Below are positions 43,785-52,233 of a stretch of DNA of 64,000 bases, piece by piece. A program made the translations under genes and the position numbers. The DNA comes from a bacterium (GTDB lineage Bacteria > Hinthialibacterota > Hinthialibacteria > OLB16), in contig JAJVIK010000016.1 in NCBI GenBank assembly GCA_022072055.1, positions 1 to 64,000 on the forward strand. The letters are read 5' to 3'. Numbering within the stretch: the stretch's first letter is position 1; each line of letters starts with the position of its first letter. The notes under the pieces were generated by a model that was not told the DNA's origin, made no database searches, and worked only from the letters and a program-made list of their open reading frames with translations.

Positions 43785-44161
43785 TATGCGTCACCGACAC
43801 TCATGCGCTGATTTGGCATCTTGGTGGAAGCTCCCGCTTGGGGACCCGGGCGAAGGCGGTCCTCGCCGAGGAACGAATCGTGGTGCCCTCAACTCGTCTG
43901 GCGGAGGCATCCTTTCTCCGCGAGCCACGCAGGGTTCAGATTGGCTTTGAGGAGATCGTCTCTTTTATACAGAGCACGCCCCAAGTCTCCGTCCATCCCT
44001 TGGACATCCCGGTCGCGGCCCAGCTTCCACCTCAGTTAAACATTCACGACGGGATCATCGTTGCCACCGCCTTGGTTCTCCGCGAGCGCGGGGAGGAAGT
44101 CGCGGTCATCACCAGGAATGGCGAGATCACTCGGAGTGGCCTTGTACCGGTGATTTGGTAG
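43781..44161 (+). CDS. PIN-domain toxin-like protein, fourth acidic residue replaced
   Basis: A 126-residue protein of the MkyLLDTHxxIW type of PIN domain. D6 (VTDTHALIWHL), E42 (RLAEASF) and D90 (IHDGIIVATAL) are in place. The C-terminal TRDxxI motif reads TRNGEITRSG, with Asn113 where the fourth acidic residue is normally Asp. This may weaken metal binding. It is translationally coupled to the antitoxin-like gene. It ends 22 bp before the TPR gene on the same strand. Confidence 0.8.
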   Translation: MICVTDTHALIWHLGGSSRLGTRAKAVLAEERIVVPSTRLAEASFLREPRRVQIGFEEIVSFIQSTPQVSVHPLDIPVAAQLPPQLNIHDGIIVATALVLRERGEEVAVITRNGEITRSGLVPVIW

Positions 44162-44183
44162 CATCAGCTCCGGAGGGTCACCG

Positions 44184-46541
44184 ATGTTCGTGGGAAGAAT
44201 CCTGCTTCCAGTCTGCCTCTTGATCACGGCCCTTCCCGCCGGACAAGCCCAACCGGCGGCGGACTCCCCCGCCAAACGACAGCTCGACTTTGCGCTGGGG
44301 CTTTTTCAGCGTGGGGAGTACGAGGGCGCCGCCGAGGAATTTGACCTGTATCTCTCAAGGCCGGAATGGACCGAGAAACGAGACCTTGCGGCGTTCTTCG
44401 CGGGGGAGTCCTTCCGACTCGCCGGGAAACCGGAGGAGTCCGCGAAAGCCTATCGCGCGCTGCTTGCCCGGGATGCCACCGGGGAGTATGTCCAGCGCGG
44501 GCGGTACCGTCTCGGAAAGATCCTCCTCGATCAAGGCGCGGCCGCCGAAGCGCTGACTCTCCTTGAACCACTCGCGGGCGAGGTGCTCCCGAAAGAGTTT
44601 CGGGAAGGGGTGCTCTATAGCCTCGGCGCGGCTTGCAGCGCGACCGGAGACTCCCGCAAGGCGATTGAGTGGTGGACCCGCTACCGCGAGGAGTTTCCCG
44701 CAAGCGAAAGCTCGCGCCGCGCGCTGCTCGGACTGGGGCTGGAGTCGATTCGTCTCCAGGATTGGGAGAAAGCCGCCGCTCATCTCGAGGAATGGCTCAA
44801 GGACCCCAAGGCATCCTCGGATTCCTCCTACCCCACGGTGCTCGCCAATCTCGCGGATGCCGAGGAGCGCTTGGGGAAAAAAACTTCCGCCGCCGAGCGA
44901 CACCTGGCCCTGGCTGATTTCACCGCGGAGGCGACCGTGAAGGACCGCGCGCTCCTCGCGGCGGGCAGGCTCTTTTTCGAGCAGGAAGACTGGACCCGCT
45001 TCGACCGTTTGTCGGCGAGGATGCGCAAAGACCTCGCCGCGCCCCCCAGTCTTTTGGCTTGGTTCATCCTGGAGGGCAATCGGTTCCATCGCGCGCGTGA
45101 ATGGAAGAAGGCGCTCGCGGCCTATTCCGAAGGTTTGCCGCTGGCCGAAGGTTCGGACCCGGTGATGGGCGATCCGATCCGAGTTCGGATCGGGTGGTGC
45201 GCGCGCGCTCTCAGGGATTGGGAGTTGGTTCGTACGCGCGTCGAAGAGGCGGGAATCCCCGGTGGCGCAAGTGATGAAAAAGCATTCCTCTTGGGCGAAG
45301 CCTACCGAGGATTGGGGAAGGATGCCGAGGCCGCCCGAGCCTATGCGAAGGTTCCCGAAGGCTCCCCGCTCAAGGAGCAGGCCCTCTTTGGAGAGTCCGA
45401 GTGCGCCTATCGCGCGGGCGAGTGGGAGCGCGCCTCGGCGCTGTTCGAGCGTCTGCTTGGAGGAGACCCGAAGGGAGCCGAACGAGTCGCGCTGCTACTT
45501 CGGGCTGGGGACAGCAAGCGTCAACTCTCAGAGTGGCTGGCGGGAGCGACCTGTTACGCCACGGCGACGGTGGAGACCGCCAGCCCGGAGGTGCGTGAAC
45601 GGGCGCTCTATCTCGAAGGCTGGTGTCGGGTGCGGGGAGAGGATTACCCAGGGGCGACGAAGGCGCTCCGAACATTCACCGAGGATTTCCCCAAGTCCGC
45701 CCAACGCGCGGAGGCGTTGTATCTCCTGGGTCAAGCAGCGGGGAAGCTCGGAGAGCGAAGCGCACAGATTTCAGCCTATGAAAGTCTCGCCAAGGATTAC
45801 GCAAAGACCGACTGGAACGCTGAAGGGCTGATCCAGCTCGCCGCGGCTTATTCCGCCGAGAGCAATCCCGAGGGGGTGCGTTCAAGCCTTCAGCGCTTTC
45901 AAGACCTTTTCCCTAAACGGAAATTGCACAGGGAATTCGCGCTGTGGCTGGCGGAGGCGCAGGTGCGGGGCGGGAGCCACGCGCTTGCGCTGAAGACCCT
46001 GGAGACCGTTCTTAAGGAAGACTTGCCCGAGGCGGAACGGGAAACCTGTCTCCATCTCCGAGCCTTCGCGCTGGAGCAGCTTGGAAAGGCCGAGGAGGCG
46101 CGCCGGGTGTACCGCGAGGCGCTTGAGAGATTCCCCAACGGGGCCAAGGCGCTGCACAACCATCTGGGGTTGGGACGAACCGCGTTCCGTCTGGGCGAGG
46201 TGGCGGAGGCTTCGAGCGAAGTGGTGGCGGGGCTGGAGCTGATCCGCAAAACCCTGGTCTCCGAGCCATCGGTGGAGGCGCAGTTCTACTTGCTGGAGGG
46301 GGATATCGAGTTTCGCGCGGGTCGATTTCCACTGGCCTATCGGGCGTATGCCCGAACCAGCATCCTGTACCATCATCCCGAGCACACCCCGCGCGCGCTG
46401 TTTCTGTCGGCGCTCTGTAAGGAACGGATGAACGAACCCGAGGCGGCGCTGGCGCTGCGCGCCGAGCTCAATCGAGACTACCCGGACTTCAACGAGGAGA
46501 GTGGACGAAACTTGCTCAAGGATTTGGAGACGATCCGGTGA
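44184..46541 (+). CDS. secreted TPR-repeat protein
   Basis: A 785-residue protein with a signal peptide (1-~22). The rest is a long array of tetratricopeptide-type helical repeats (for example LDFALGLFQRGEYEGAAEEF, AEALYLLGQAAGKLGERSAQ), roughly twenty helices pairs. TPR arrays scaffold protein complexes, here in the periplasm. It overlaps the VWA-domain gene by 4 nt (GTGA), a strong indication that the two products act together. Confidence 0.87.
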   Translation: MFVGRILLPVCLLITALPAGQAQPAADSPAKRQLDFALGLFQRGEYEGAAEEFDLYLSRPEWTEKRDLAAFFAGESFRLAGKPEESAKAYRALLARDATGEYVQRGRYRLGKILLDQGAAAEALTLLEPLAGEVLPKEFREGVLYSLGAACSATGDSRKAIEWWTRYREEFPASESSRRALLGLGLESIRLQDWEKAAAHLEEWLKDPKASSDSSYPTVLANLADAEERLGKKTSAAERHLALADFTAEATVKDRALLAAGRLFFEQEDWTRFDRLSARMRKDLAAPPSLLAWFILEGNRFHRAREWKKALAAYSEGLPLAEGSDPVMGDPIRVRIGWCARALRDWELVRTRVEEAGIPGGASDEKAFLLGEAYRGLGKDAEAARAYAKVPEGSPLKEQALFGESECAYRAGEWERASALFERLLGGDPKGAERVALLLRAGDSKRQLSEWLAGATCYATATVETASPEVRERALYLEGWCRVRGEDYPGATKALRTFTEDFPKSAQRAEALYLLGQAAGKLGERSAQISAYESLAKDYAKTDWNAEGLIQLAAAYSAESNPEGVRSSLQRFQDLFPKRKLHREFALWLAEAQVRGGSHALALKTLETVLKEDLPEAERETCLHLRAFALEQLGKAEEARRVYREALERFPNGAKALHNHLGLGRTAFRLGEVAEASSEVVAGLELIRKTLVSEPSVEAQFYLLEGDIEFRAGRFPLAYRAYARTSILYHHPEHTPRALFLSALCKERMNEPEAALALRAELNRDYPDFNEESGRNLLKDLETIR

Positions 46542-48268
46542 TCCGTCGTCCTCTGCCGCTCTTCGCGGCGTTCATCCTTTCGCTGTTGATTCACATGGTC
46601 CTTGCGGTGGTGATGGACCGAACACCCTGGGTCTCGGCCGGGATGCTGGAGGCGCGCGGTCGGGAGGCCCTGATGCGGGTCCGATTTGTTCCGGAAACCA
46701 CCGCGCTGATGAATCGCGAGGAGTGGGGCGGGGATCCGGCGGTGCGCGAGGAGGCGCTCCGTCGAACCCTGCAGCAGGAGGTGGATCAGGCCCCCCTGGT
46801 CCCGGAGATCCCCCAGAAGGAATGGTTCGCCCCGGAGCCGTTGGCGGTGGAGGCTCCGGAAGAGGATCTGGTCGCGCGGGCGGATGCGGAGCTTTCGAGC
46901 CTGCCCGGCGACCTCCAGGCCGAAAGCCTTTCGGCGGAAATCATCAAGGTCCCGGAGCCGAAGGTGGAAGCCCCGCTTCCGGACACCCGCATGTGGGCCC
47001 CGGAACCCGCGAGGGCGCTGCCCGAGAGCTCGGGAGCCGCCGCCCCCGTACCGGCGCCCGCGCCGCGCGACTCGGTGGCCTCGCTGGCGCCTCCACCTTT
47101 GCCGCTGCCCCCGGCGCCGGAGGTTTTTGAAAGGCCGATCGCGCCACCGCCGCTCGCGCCCGAACTCGAGCTGCCCAAGGAGATCCTGGCCCCTCCACCC
47201 GAGCCGAAACAGGGGGACCCCACGGCTCCGGCGGACACCCGCGAGGAGTTCCGAGAGTGGGATGACCTCCTGGATGTCCAGGTGGCGACCTATCGCCCCG
47301 AGAAGGGAGCGGGCTTCTTCCGGGTGAGTGTGACCCCCAACGAGAATTCGGTTCGCCTGCTCACCATGGCCAAGGATGTGCTTTTCGCGCTGGATGCCTC
47401 CGGGAGCATGGAGGGACCCACTTTCGAGGGGATCAAGGCGGGGGTAGCGGATTCCCTCAAGGCGATCCTTCGCCCCGGAGATCGGTTCAACATCGTGGCC
47501 TTCCGCGCCGATGTGGTGGCGCTCAACGAGGGGCTTTGGCCGTTCACCGAGGAGACCGAGAAACAGGCGCGCAAATTCGTTCTCGACCTTGAGCCTTCGG
47601 GGAAGACCGACATTTACCGCTCGCTCTCGTCCATCGCGCGGGCGCTGCCGCCTGGGGATCGCCCCTTCCTGATCGTGCTGTGTTCGGACGGGCGCGCCAC
47701 GGTCGGGTTGCAGGACAGCCGGGAAATCATCAACGCCATCTCAGTCGAGAACCGTCTCCGGGCGAGCATCCATGTCTTTGGGGCGGGCGTGGGGTTGAAC
47801 CGTTATCTGCTGCGTCTGCTGGCCTACCGCAACAAGGGGCTTTCGGCTTTCGATGAAGGAGACCGTCCCACGGCCCGCGCGCTCGGGGATTTTCTGAAGC
47901 GGGTGTCGGAACCGATCCTAGTGGATATCCGGGTGGACCTATCCGGGATGGTGGAGGAGCAGACCTTTCCGCTGGCGCTGCCGGATCTCTTCCGGGGCGG
48001 GAGTCTGGAGTTTTCGGGGCGCTATGACCTTGAGAAGGAGATCGCGATTCGCCTCACCGGGAATGTGCGCGGGAATCTCAAGGAGTTGGTTTATCGCGGG
48101 CCGCTTCCGGAGCCGAAGGAGTCGAACGCGGACATCGCCCAGGCATGGGCCTCGGCCAAGGCCTTCAATCTGGTTTCGGACATGCTGCAACTCGGGGAGA
48201 GCGAGGAGCGCCGGCGCGAGATTCGGGAGCTGGCCAAGCGCTATCGGCTGGATATCCCGGCGAATTGA
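46538..48268 (+). CDS. TonB-like, proline-rich membrane protein with von Willebrand A domain
   Basis: A 576-residue protein starting at GTG 46538. An uncleaved N-terminal anchor (~7-27; LPLFAAFILSLLIHMVLAV) is followed by ~200 residues rich in Pro/Glu/Ala that resemble TonB's periplasm-spanning segment, then a VWA domain (~280-460). The metal-ion-dependent adhesion site is intact: D286-A-S288-G-S290 (DASGSM), Thr in SGKTDIYRSL, and Asp in LCSDGRAT. A C-terminal ~110 residues are beta-rich. It probably reaches across the periplasm with the VWA domain distal. Confidence 0.85.
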   Translation: MIRRPLPLFAAFILSLLIHMVLAVVMDRTPWVSAGMLEARGREALMRVRFVPETTALMNREEWGGDPAVREEALRRTLQQEVDQAPLVPEIPQKEWFAPEPLAVEAPEEDLVARADAELSSLPGDLQAESLSAEIIKVPEPKVEAPLPDTRMWAPEPARALPESSGAAAPVPAPAPRDSVASLAPPPLPLPPAPEVFERPIAPPPLAPELELPKEILAPPPEPKQGDPTAPADTREEFREWDDLLDVQVATYRPEKGAGFFRVSVTPNENSVRLLTMAKDVLFALDASGSMEGPTFEGIKAGVADSLKAILRPGDRFNIVAFRADVVALNEGLWPFTEETEKQARKFVLDLEPSGKTDIYRSLSSIARALPPGDRPFLIVLCSDGRATVGLQDSREIINAISVENRLRASIHVFGAGVGLNRYLLRLLAYRNKGLSAFDEGDRPTARALGDFLKRVSEPILVDIRVDLSGMVEEQTFPLALPDLFRGGSLEFSGRYDLEKEIAIRLTGNVRGNLKELVYRGPLPEPKESNADIAQAWASAKAFNLVSDMLQLGESEERRREIRELAKRYRLDIPAN

Positions 48269-48318
48269 GGCAACGGGCCGGACCGAATGGGTGGCTCCAG
48301 ATCGGCGAGACGCTCCTT

Positions 48319-49242
48319 CTATGTGGATTGCGCGCGCATGAATTCGAGGACTCCGGTCAGGTCCCTCACCGCGCCGCCCGCTCCGACCTCGGTGACCGAG
48401 AGCGCTCCACAGGCGTTCCCGAAGCGCACGCACGGCTCGATATCCCAGCCTTCGGAAAGCCCAAAGAGAAGTCCGGCCACAAAGCTGTCTCCCGCTCCGG
48501 TGGCATCCCGGCAGGGGACCGAGAAGCCGGGCGCGTGCCCCTCCCGGTCCTTGGTTCGATAAAAGGCCCCCTTGGCTCCGAGCTTGATGACCACGTTGCG
48601 GACCCCCTTGGAGAGGAAGAACTCCGCCATCCCCCTTGGATCCTCGCGCCCGGAGATCGCGCGCGCCTCGCCCTCCGAGGGGAGAAAGTAATCGAGGTGC
48701 TCAAGGTACGGCGCGACATTCTCATACCAGCGTCCGGATGTGTCGAAATCCGTGTCGATGGTCAGGATGCGCCCCATTTCGCGCCCCTGGATAAGCAGCG
48801 CTCGGAGGTCGAAGGAGTCCAGCTTGGAAACACCGGGGATATGCCAAAGGTCCCAGCCCGCGAGGTCCTCAAGGTTGAGGTCGGAGAGGGAAAAGCTCTC
48901 CATGCTTCCCTTGGCGTACAGGATGGTGCGCTCGCCATCCTCGCTCACCACAATGATCGAGGTGGTGGTGGGGGTGTCGCCACGAACCTTGACCCCGGCG
49001 GCCTTGATCCCGGTCCAAGCAATCTCATCCAGGAGGAAGCGCCCCTGGGGGTCATCCCCCACCAAGCCGAATAGGCCGACATCGGCGCCCAGTCGATCCA
49101 GCACAACCGCGCAGTTGAGCGCGCATCCGCCGGTCTTGAGGTTCACCGAATCGATCACGCAAACATCTCCCCGGTCGGGGAGGTGAGTGACCCCTTTCAC
49201 AATCACATCCGCGACCAGCTGGCCGACACAGGCAATCCGCAT
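48319..49242 (-). CDS. PfkB-family carbohydrate/nucleoside kinase
   Basis: A 307-residue ribokinase-type enzyme with the N-terminal GGCALNCAVVLDRLGADVGL pattern and the C-terminal anion-hole/base motif DATGAGDSFVAGLLFG (the Asp of GAGD is the catalytic base). The substrate could be ribose, fructose or a nucleoside and is not fixed. The start is ATG 49242. The gene is divergent from the GH99-like gene 147 bp away. Confidence 0.9.
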   Translation of the reverse strand: MRIACVGQLVADVIVKGVTHLPDRGDVCVIDSVNLKTGGCALNCAVVLDRLGADVGLFGLVGDDPQGRFLLDEIAWTGIKAAGVKVRGDTPTTTSIIVVSEDGERTILYAKGSMESFSLSDLNLEDLAGWDLWHIPGVSKLDSFDLRALLIQGREMGRILTIDTDFDTSGRWYENVAPYLEHLDYFLPSEGEARAISGREDPRGMAEFFLSKGVRNVVIKLGAKGAFYRTKDREGHAPGFSVPCRDATGAGDSFVAGLLFGLSEGWDIEPCVRFGNACGALSVTEVGAGGAVRDLTGVLEFMRAQST

Positions 49243-49388
49243 GAACCCCTCCGATGTTCGGGAGCGCGAACCGGAATCATGGCATGGGCCTCTCGCCCAC
49301 GCGAAATGATTACATGCCATTCGAGGATTGCAACAAGAACCGATATCCGACAGGATTCATGGGGACAGTCGGATGTTGGAGGGACCCC

Positions 49389-50513
49389 ATGAGACTTGCC
49401 GCATCCTCGGCGCTGATTCTGGCCTTGTCCATCGCGGGAGCGCGGGCCGCGGATTACACCGTGGGGGTCTACTACTACCCCTGGTACTCCAACGATTTTC
49501 ATGGGGGGAACTATCTCCGCGAGCGCCTCGTTCCGCCGCAGCTTCCCGCGCTCGGGGAGTACAACGACAGGGACTCCGAAGTGATCCGTCAGCACGCCGA
49601 ATGGGCGCGCTTCGCGGGGATCGACCTATGGGTCGCGAGTTGGTGGGGCCCCGGCTCGCGCGAGGACAATACCCTTAAGGATCACACCTTCCAGAGCCCC
49701 GACCTGGGGAGCCTCAAGATCGCGCTGTTCTATGAAACCGCGGGACGCACCAGCGAGTTCACGAACTACACCCGGACCACGGCGGACATCGAGCACATCG
49801 CGGACACTTATTTCAATCATCCCAATTACTACCGGATCGGGGGGCGCCCGGTGTTGTTTGTCTACCTGACCCGCGTGCTGTCGAGCCTGGGAACACTCGA
49901 TGAGGTGGTCGCGGACATGCGCGCCGCCGCGCTTTCCAAGGGACATGACCTCTTCATCATCGGGGATGAGGTGTTCGGGTTTCCGCCCGGCGATCCGGGC
50001 AACATCGGCCTCTTGGACGCGATTACCGAATACGATGTGTATGGGAGCATGGGTCGAACCGGTTACGCCACCCAACAAGGGGTGAATGATTACAAGGCCC
50101 GTCAACTCGGGTGGAAAGCGCTGGCCGACGCGTTGGGAGTCGGTTATGCCCCTTCGGTGACCCCCGGTTTCAACGACAAGGGGGTTCGGGAGGGCCACGC
50201 GCCGGTTTCGCGCAAGCTTTCCGCGGCCTCGGAGTTCGGCGCGCTGTTCCGCGCGCTGTTGCGGGACGCAAAGGACCGAACCGACCCGGACATCGGGAAC
50301 CTGATTCTGGTCACTTCCTGGAACGAGTGGCATGAGGACACTCAGATCGAGCCGGTCGCGCCCGCGCCGCCCACCAGCGCGGACGACAGCCCGCTGGGGA
50401 ATGAATACACCGAGGGGTTGGAGTACGAGGGCTATGGGATGAGGTATCTGGAGATTCTGAGGGAGGAGGCCGGGATCAATGAAAGCGGCGTGGAGGCGTG
50501 GGGGCTGTATTAG
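49389..50513 (+). CDS. secreted GH99-like (endomannanase-type) protein
   Basis: A 374-residue protein with GGAGG before the ATG and signal peptide (1-~18). The motifs YTVGVYYYPWYSND at the start, GIDLWVASWWGPGSRE and VTSWNEWHEDTQIEP at the end (Glu of WNEWHE in the catalytic region) are those of the GH99/GH71-like TIM-barrel group that includes WbsX proteins. Likely hydrolyses or binds polysaccharides; exact activity unknown. A convergent mtnA lies 76 bp on. Confidence 0.85.
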   Translation: MRLAASSALILALSIAGARAADYTVGVYYYPWYSNDFHGGNYLRERLVPPQLPALGEYNDRDSEVIRQHAEWARFAGIDLWVASWWGPGSREDNTLKDHTFQSPDLGSLKIALFYETAGRTSEFTNYTRTTADIEHIADTYFNHPNYYRIGGRPVLFVYLTRVLSSLGTLDEVVADMRAAALSKGHDLFIIGDEVFGFPPGDPGNIGLLDAITEYDVYGSMGRTGYATQQGVNDYKARQLGWKALADALGVGYAPSVTPGFNDKGVREGHAPVSRKLSAASEFGALFRALLRDAKDRTDPDIGNLILVTSWNEWHEDTQIEPVAPAPPTSADDSPLGNEYTEGLEYEGYGMRYLEILREEAGINESGVEAWGLY

Positions 50514-50589
50514 CGGCGTGTTGGTGTAGGAGTGGACGCGCAGGAGTGGCAAGAGGTTGGTCTGCACCGAAAGGCGGGGTGATTGGCCC

Positions 50590-51642
50590 CTACCGCAACC
50601 TTCCGAGCGACTCGCGGAAGGGCGGGTAGCAGACCCCCTTCTCGCAAATGATCGCGGTGATGTATTCCGCCGGGGTGACATCGAAGGCCGGGTTGTAAAC
50701 CGCGACCCCCTCCGGAGCGGAGGGATGCCCCTGCCAGCCGGTCACCTCGGCGGGGGCGCGCTCCTCAATCGGAATCTGCGCCCCGCTCTCCAGGCTGAAA
50801 TCGATGGTCGAGATCGGCGCGGCGACATACAGAGGCGCGCCATGCGCCTTGGCCAGGACCGCGAGCGAGTAACTCCCGATCTTGTTGGCGGTGTCGCCGT
50901 TGGCGGCGATCCGGTCCGCTCCGAAGATCACCGCATCCACCCCTTGGGTCCGCATCACATGCCCGGCCATGTTGTCGCAGATCAGGGTCGCCTCCACCCC
51001 GGCGCGCAGGAGCTCATAGGCGGTGAGACGGCTCCCCTGCAGAAGTGGGCGGGTTTCATCCACATACACACGGACCCGCTTGCCGGATTCGGCGGCCTTG
51101 AGGATCACCCCCAGCGCGGTGCCGTAATAGTTCCCACAAGCCAGCCCCCCCGCGTTGCAGTGGGTGATCACGCGCGCCTCTTCCGCGAGGAGTTTCGCGC
51201 CATGCGCGGAAAGCTGCTCGCAAACCGCGTTGTTCTCCGCCTCGATGGCGCGCGCCTGCGCGAGCAGAGCCTCTCGTTGAACCGACACCGGCTTTCCACG
51301 CGAGCCTTCCAGGGCGGCGCGCATGCGGTCGAGCGCCCAGAACAGATTGACCGCGGTGGGACGAGAGGTGGCGAGGTAATCGCAGCCTTTGCGGACCTCC
51401 TCGGCGAAGGTTTCCGGGTCCTCGGCCCGGGAGAGTTCCCCGGCGAGGACCACCCCGTAGGCGGCGGCCACCCCGATGGCGGGCGCGCCCCGCACTCGCA
51501 GCGACTTGATCGCCTCCCAAAGGCTCTCCAGGGTGTCGCAAAGGATTTCCTTCTCCTCGCGCGGGAGCAGGGTCTGATCCAGCAGACCCACCGCGTTCCC
51601 CTGCCAGGAGATGATGCGGCTCTCGGCTGTTCCCCGCGCCAC
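50590..51642 (-). CDS. mtnA: S-methyl-5-thioribose-1-phosphate isomerase
   Basis: A 350-residue enzyme of the eIF2B-like family. The methionine-salvage isomerase signature is clear: THCNAGGLACGNYYGTALGV (catalytic Cys), GADRIAANGDTANKIGSY (catalytic Asp) and PISTIDFSLESGAQIPIEERAPAEV. It converts methylthioribose-1-phosphate to the ribulose form. It starts 5 nt after the Sm-like gene stop. Other salvage genes are not in the window. Confidence 0.95.
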   Translation of the reverse strand: MARGTAESRIISWQGNAVGLLDQTLLPREEKEILCDTLESLWEAIKSLRVRGAPAIGVAAAYGVVLAGELSRAEDPETFAEEVRKGCDYLATSRPTAVNLFWALDRMRAALEGSRGKPVSVQREALLAQARAIEAENNAVCEQLSAHGAKLLAEEARVITHCNAGGLACGNYYGTALGVILKAAESGKRVRVYVDETRPLLQGSRLTAYELLRAGVEATLICDNMAGHVMRTQGVDAVIFGADRIAANGDTANKIGSYSLAVLAKAHGAPLYVAAPISTIDFSLESGAQIPIEERAPAEVTGWQGHPSAPEGVAVYNPAFDVTPAEYITAIICEKGVCYPPFRESLGRLR

Positions 51643-51646
51643 CGCC

Positions 51647-52222
51647 TCAGACCTCGCGGTAGCTCTTGTGGGCGTTGAGGAAGCGAAGCGCCTGGTCGGT
51701 GAGCGAGTTGCAGCTCATCTCGCGGATCGCGGCGATTCGCACCGCGGTCTCGCCATCATCGTTCCCGAAACTGTCGACCATCAGGATCCGCACGGACTCC
51801 GAGTCCACCGAATGGACAAAGCCGGTGATAATCTGCTCCTCATCCTCGGTGTCGAGCGAGACCACAAGGCGGTTCTCGCGGGCCTGGCGCAGGGTGGTGA
51901 GGAGGATGCTCTCGTTGTAGGGAACGGGCGGCAGCTCCTTGGGGAGAGCCCATTCCCGAAGATGCGCGCGGAGGAACTCCACCTTACGCTCATAGGCGCC
52001 ATCGACCTCCACCCTCAAGATGTCGTCGATCAGGACCACATCATACCCGGAGTCCTCGCCGTGACGGGACACCGACCGCAGGCGGACCTCCTGACCGTTC
52101 AGGACATCCACATACCCCACCGCGCAACTCTGATAGGGGTCCGGGCTGTTGGTGTAGATGGCCACCAATCGCCCGGTGTCTTGCGCTTGGGCCAGGAGAT
52201 CCTGGAATAAGCTGGTTTCCAT
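51647..52222 (-). CDS. protein with two tandem Sm-like repeats
   Basis: A 191-residue protein whose two halves look duplicated. Repeat 1 (~15-95) reads GRLVAIYTNSPDPYQS, VGYVDVLNGQEVRLRSVS, then DDILRVEVDG; repeat 2 (~110-185) reads NRLVVSLDTEDEEQI, TGFVHSVDSESVRILMVDS, then IAAIREMSCN. The pattern (strand, turn, GxVxxxxxxxVxL, acidic turn, DDIxxVE) is that of small Sm/Lsm-type barrels. Function unknown. It lies 5 nt before mtnA and 12 nt after the OppC-type permease gene, so all three may share a transcript. Confidence 0.65.
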   Translation of the reverse strand: METSLFQDLLAQAQDTGRLVAIYTNSPDPYQSCAVGYVDVLNGQEVRLRSVSRHGEDSGYDVVLIDDILRVEVDGAYERKVEFLRAHLREWALPKELPPVPYNESILLTTLRQARENRLVVSLDTEDEEQIITGFVHSVDSESVRILMVDSFGNDDGETAVRIAAIREMSCNSLTDQALRFLNAHKSYREV

Positions 52223-52233
52223 TGACGCCTCCC

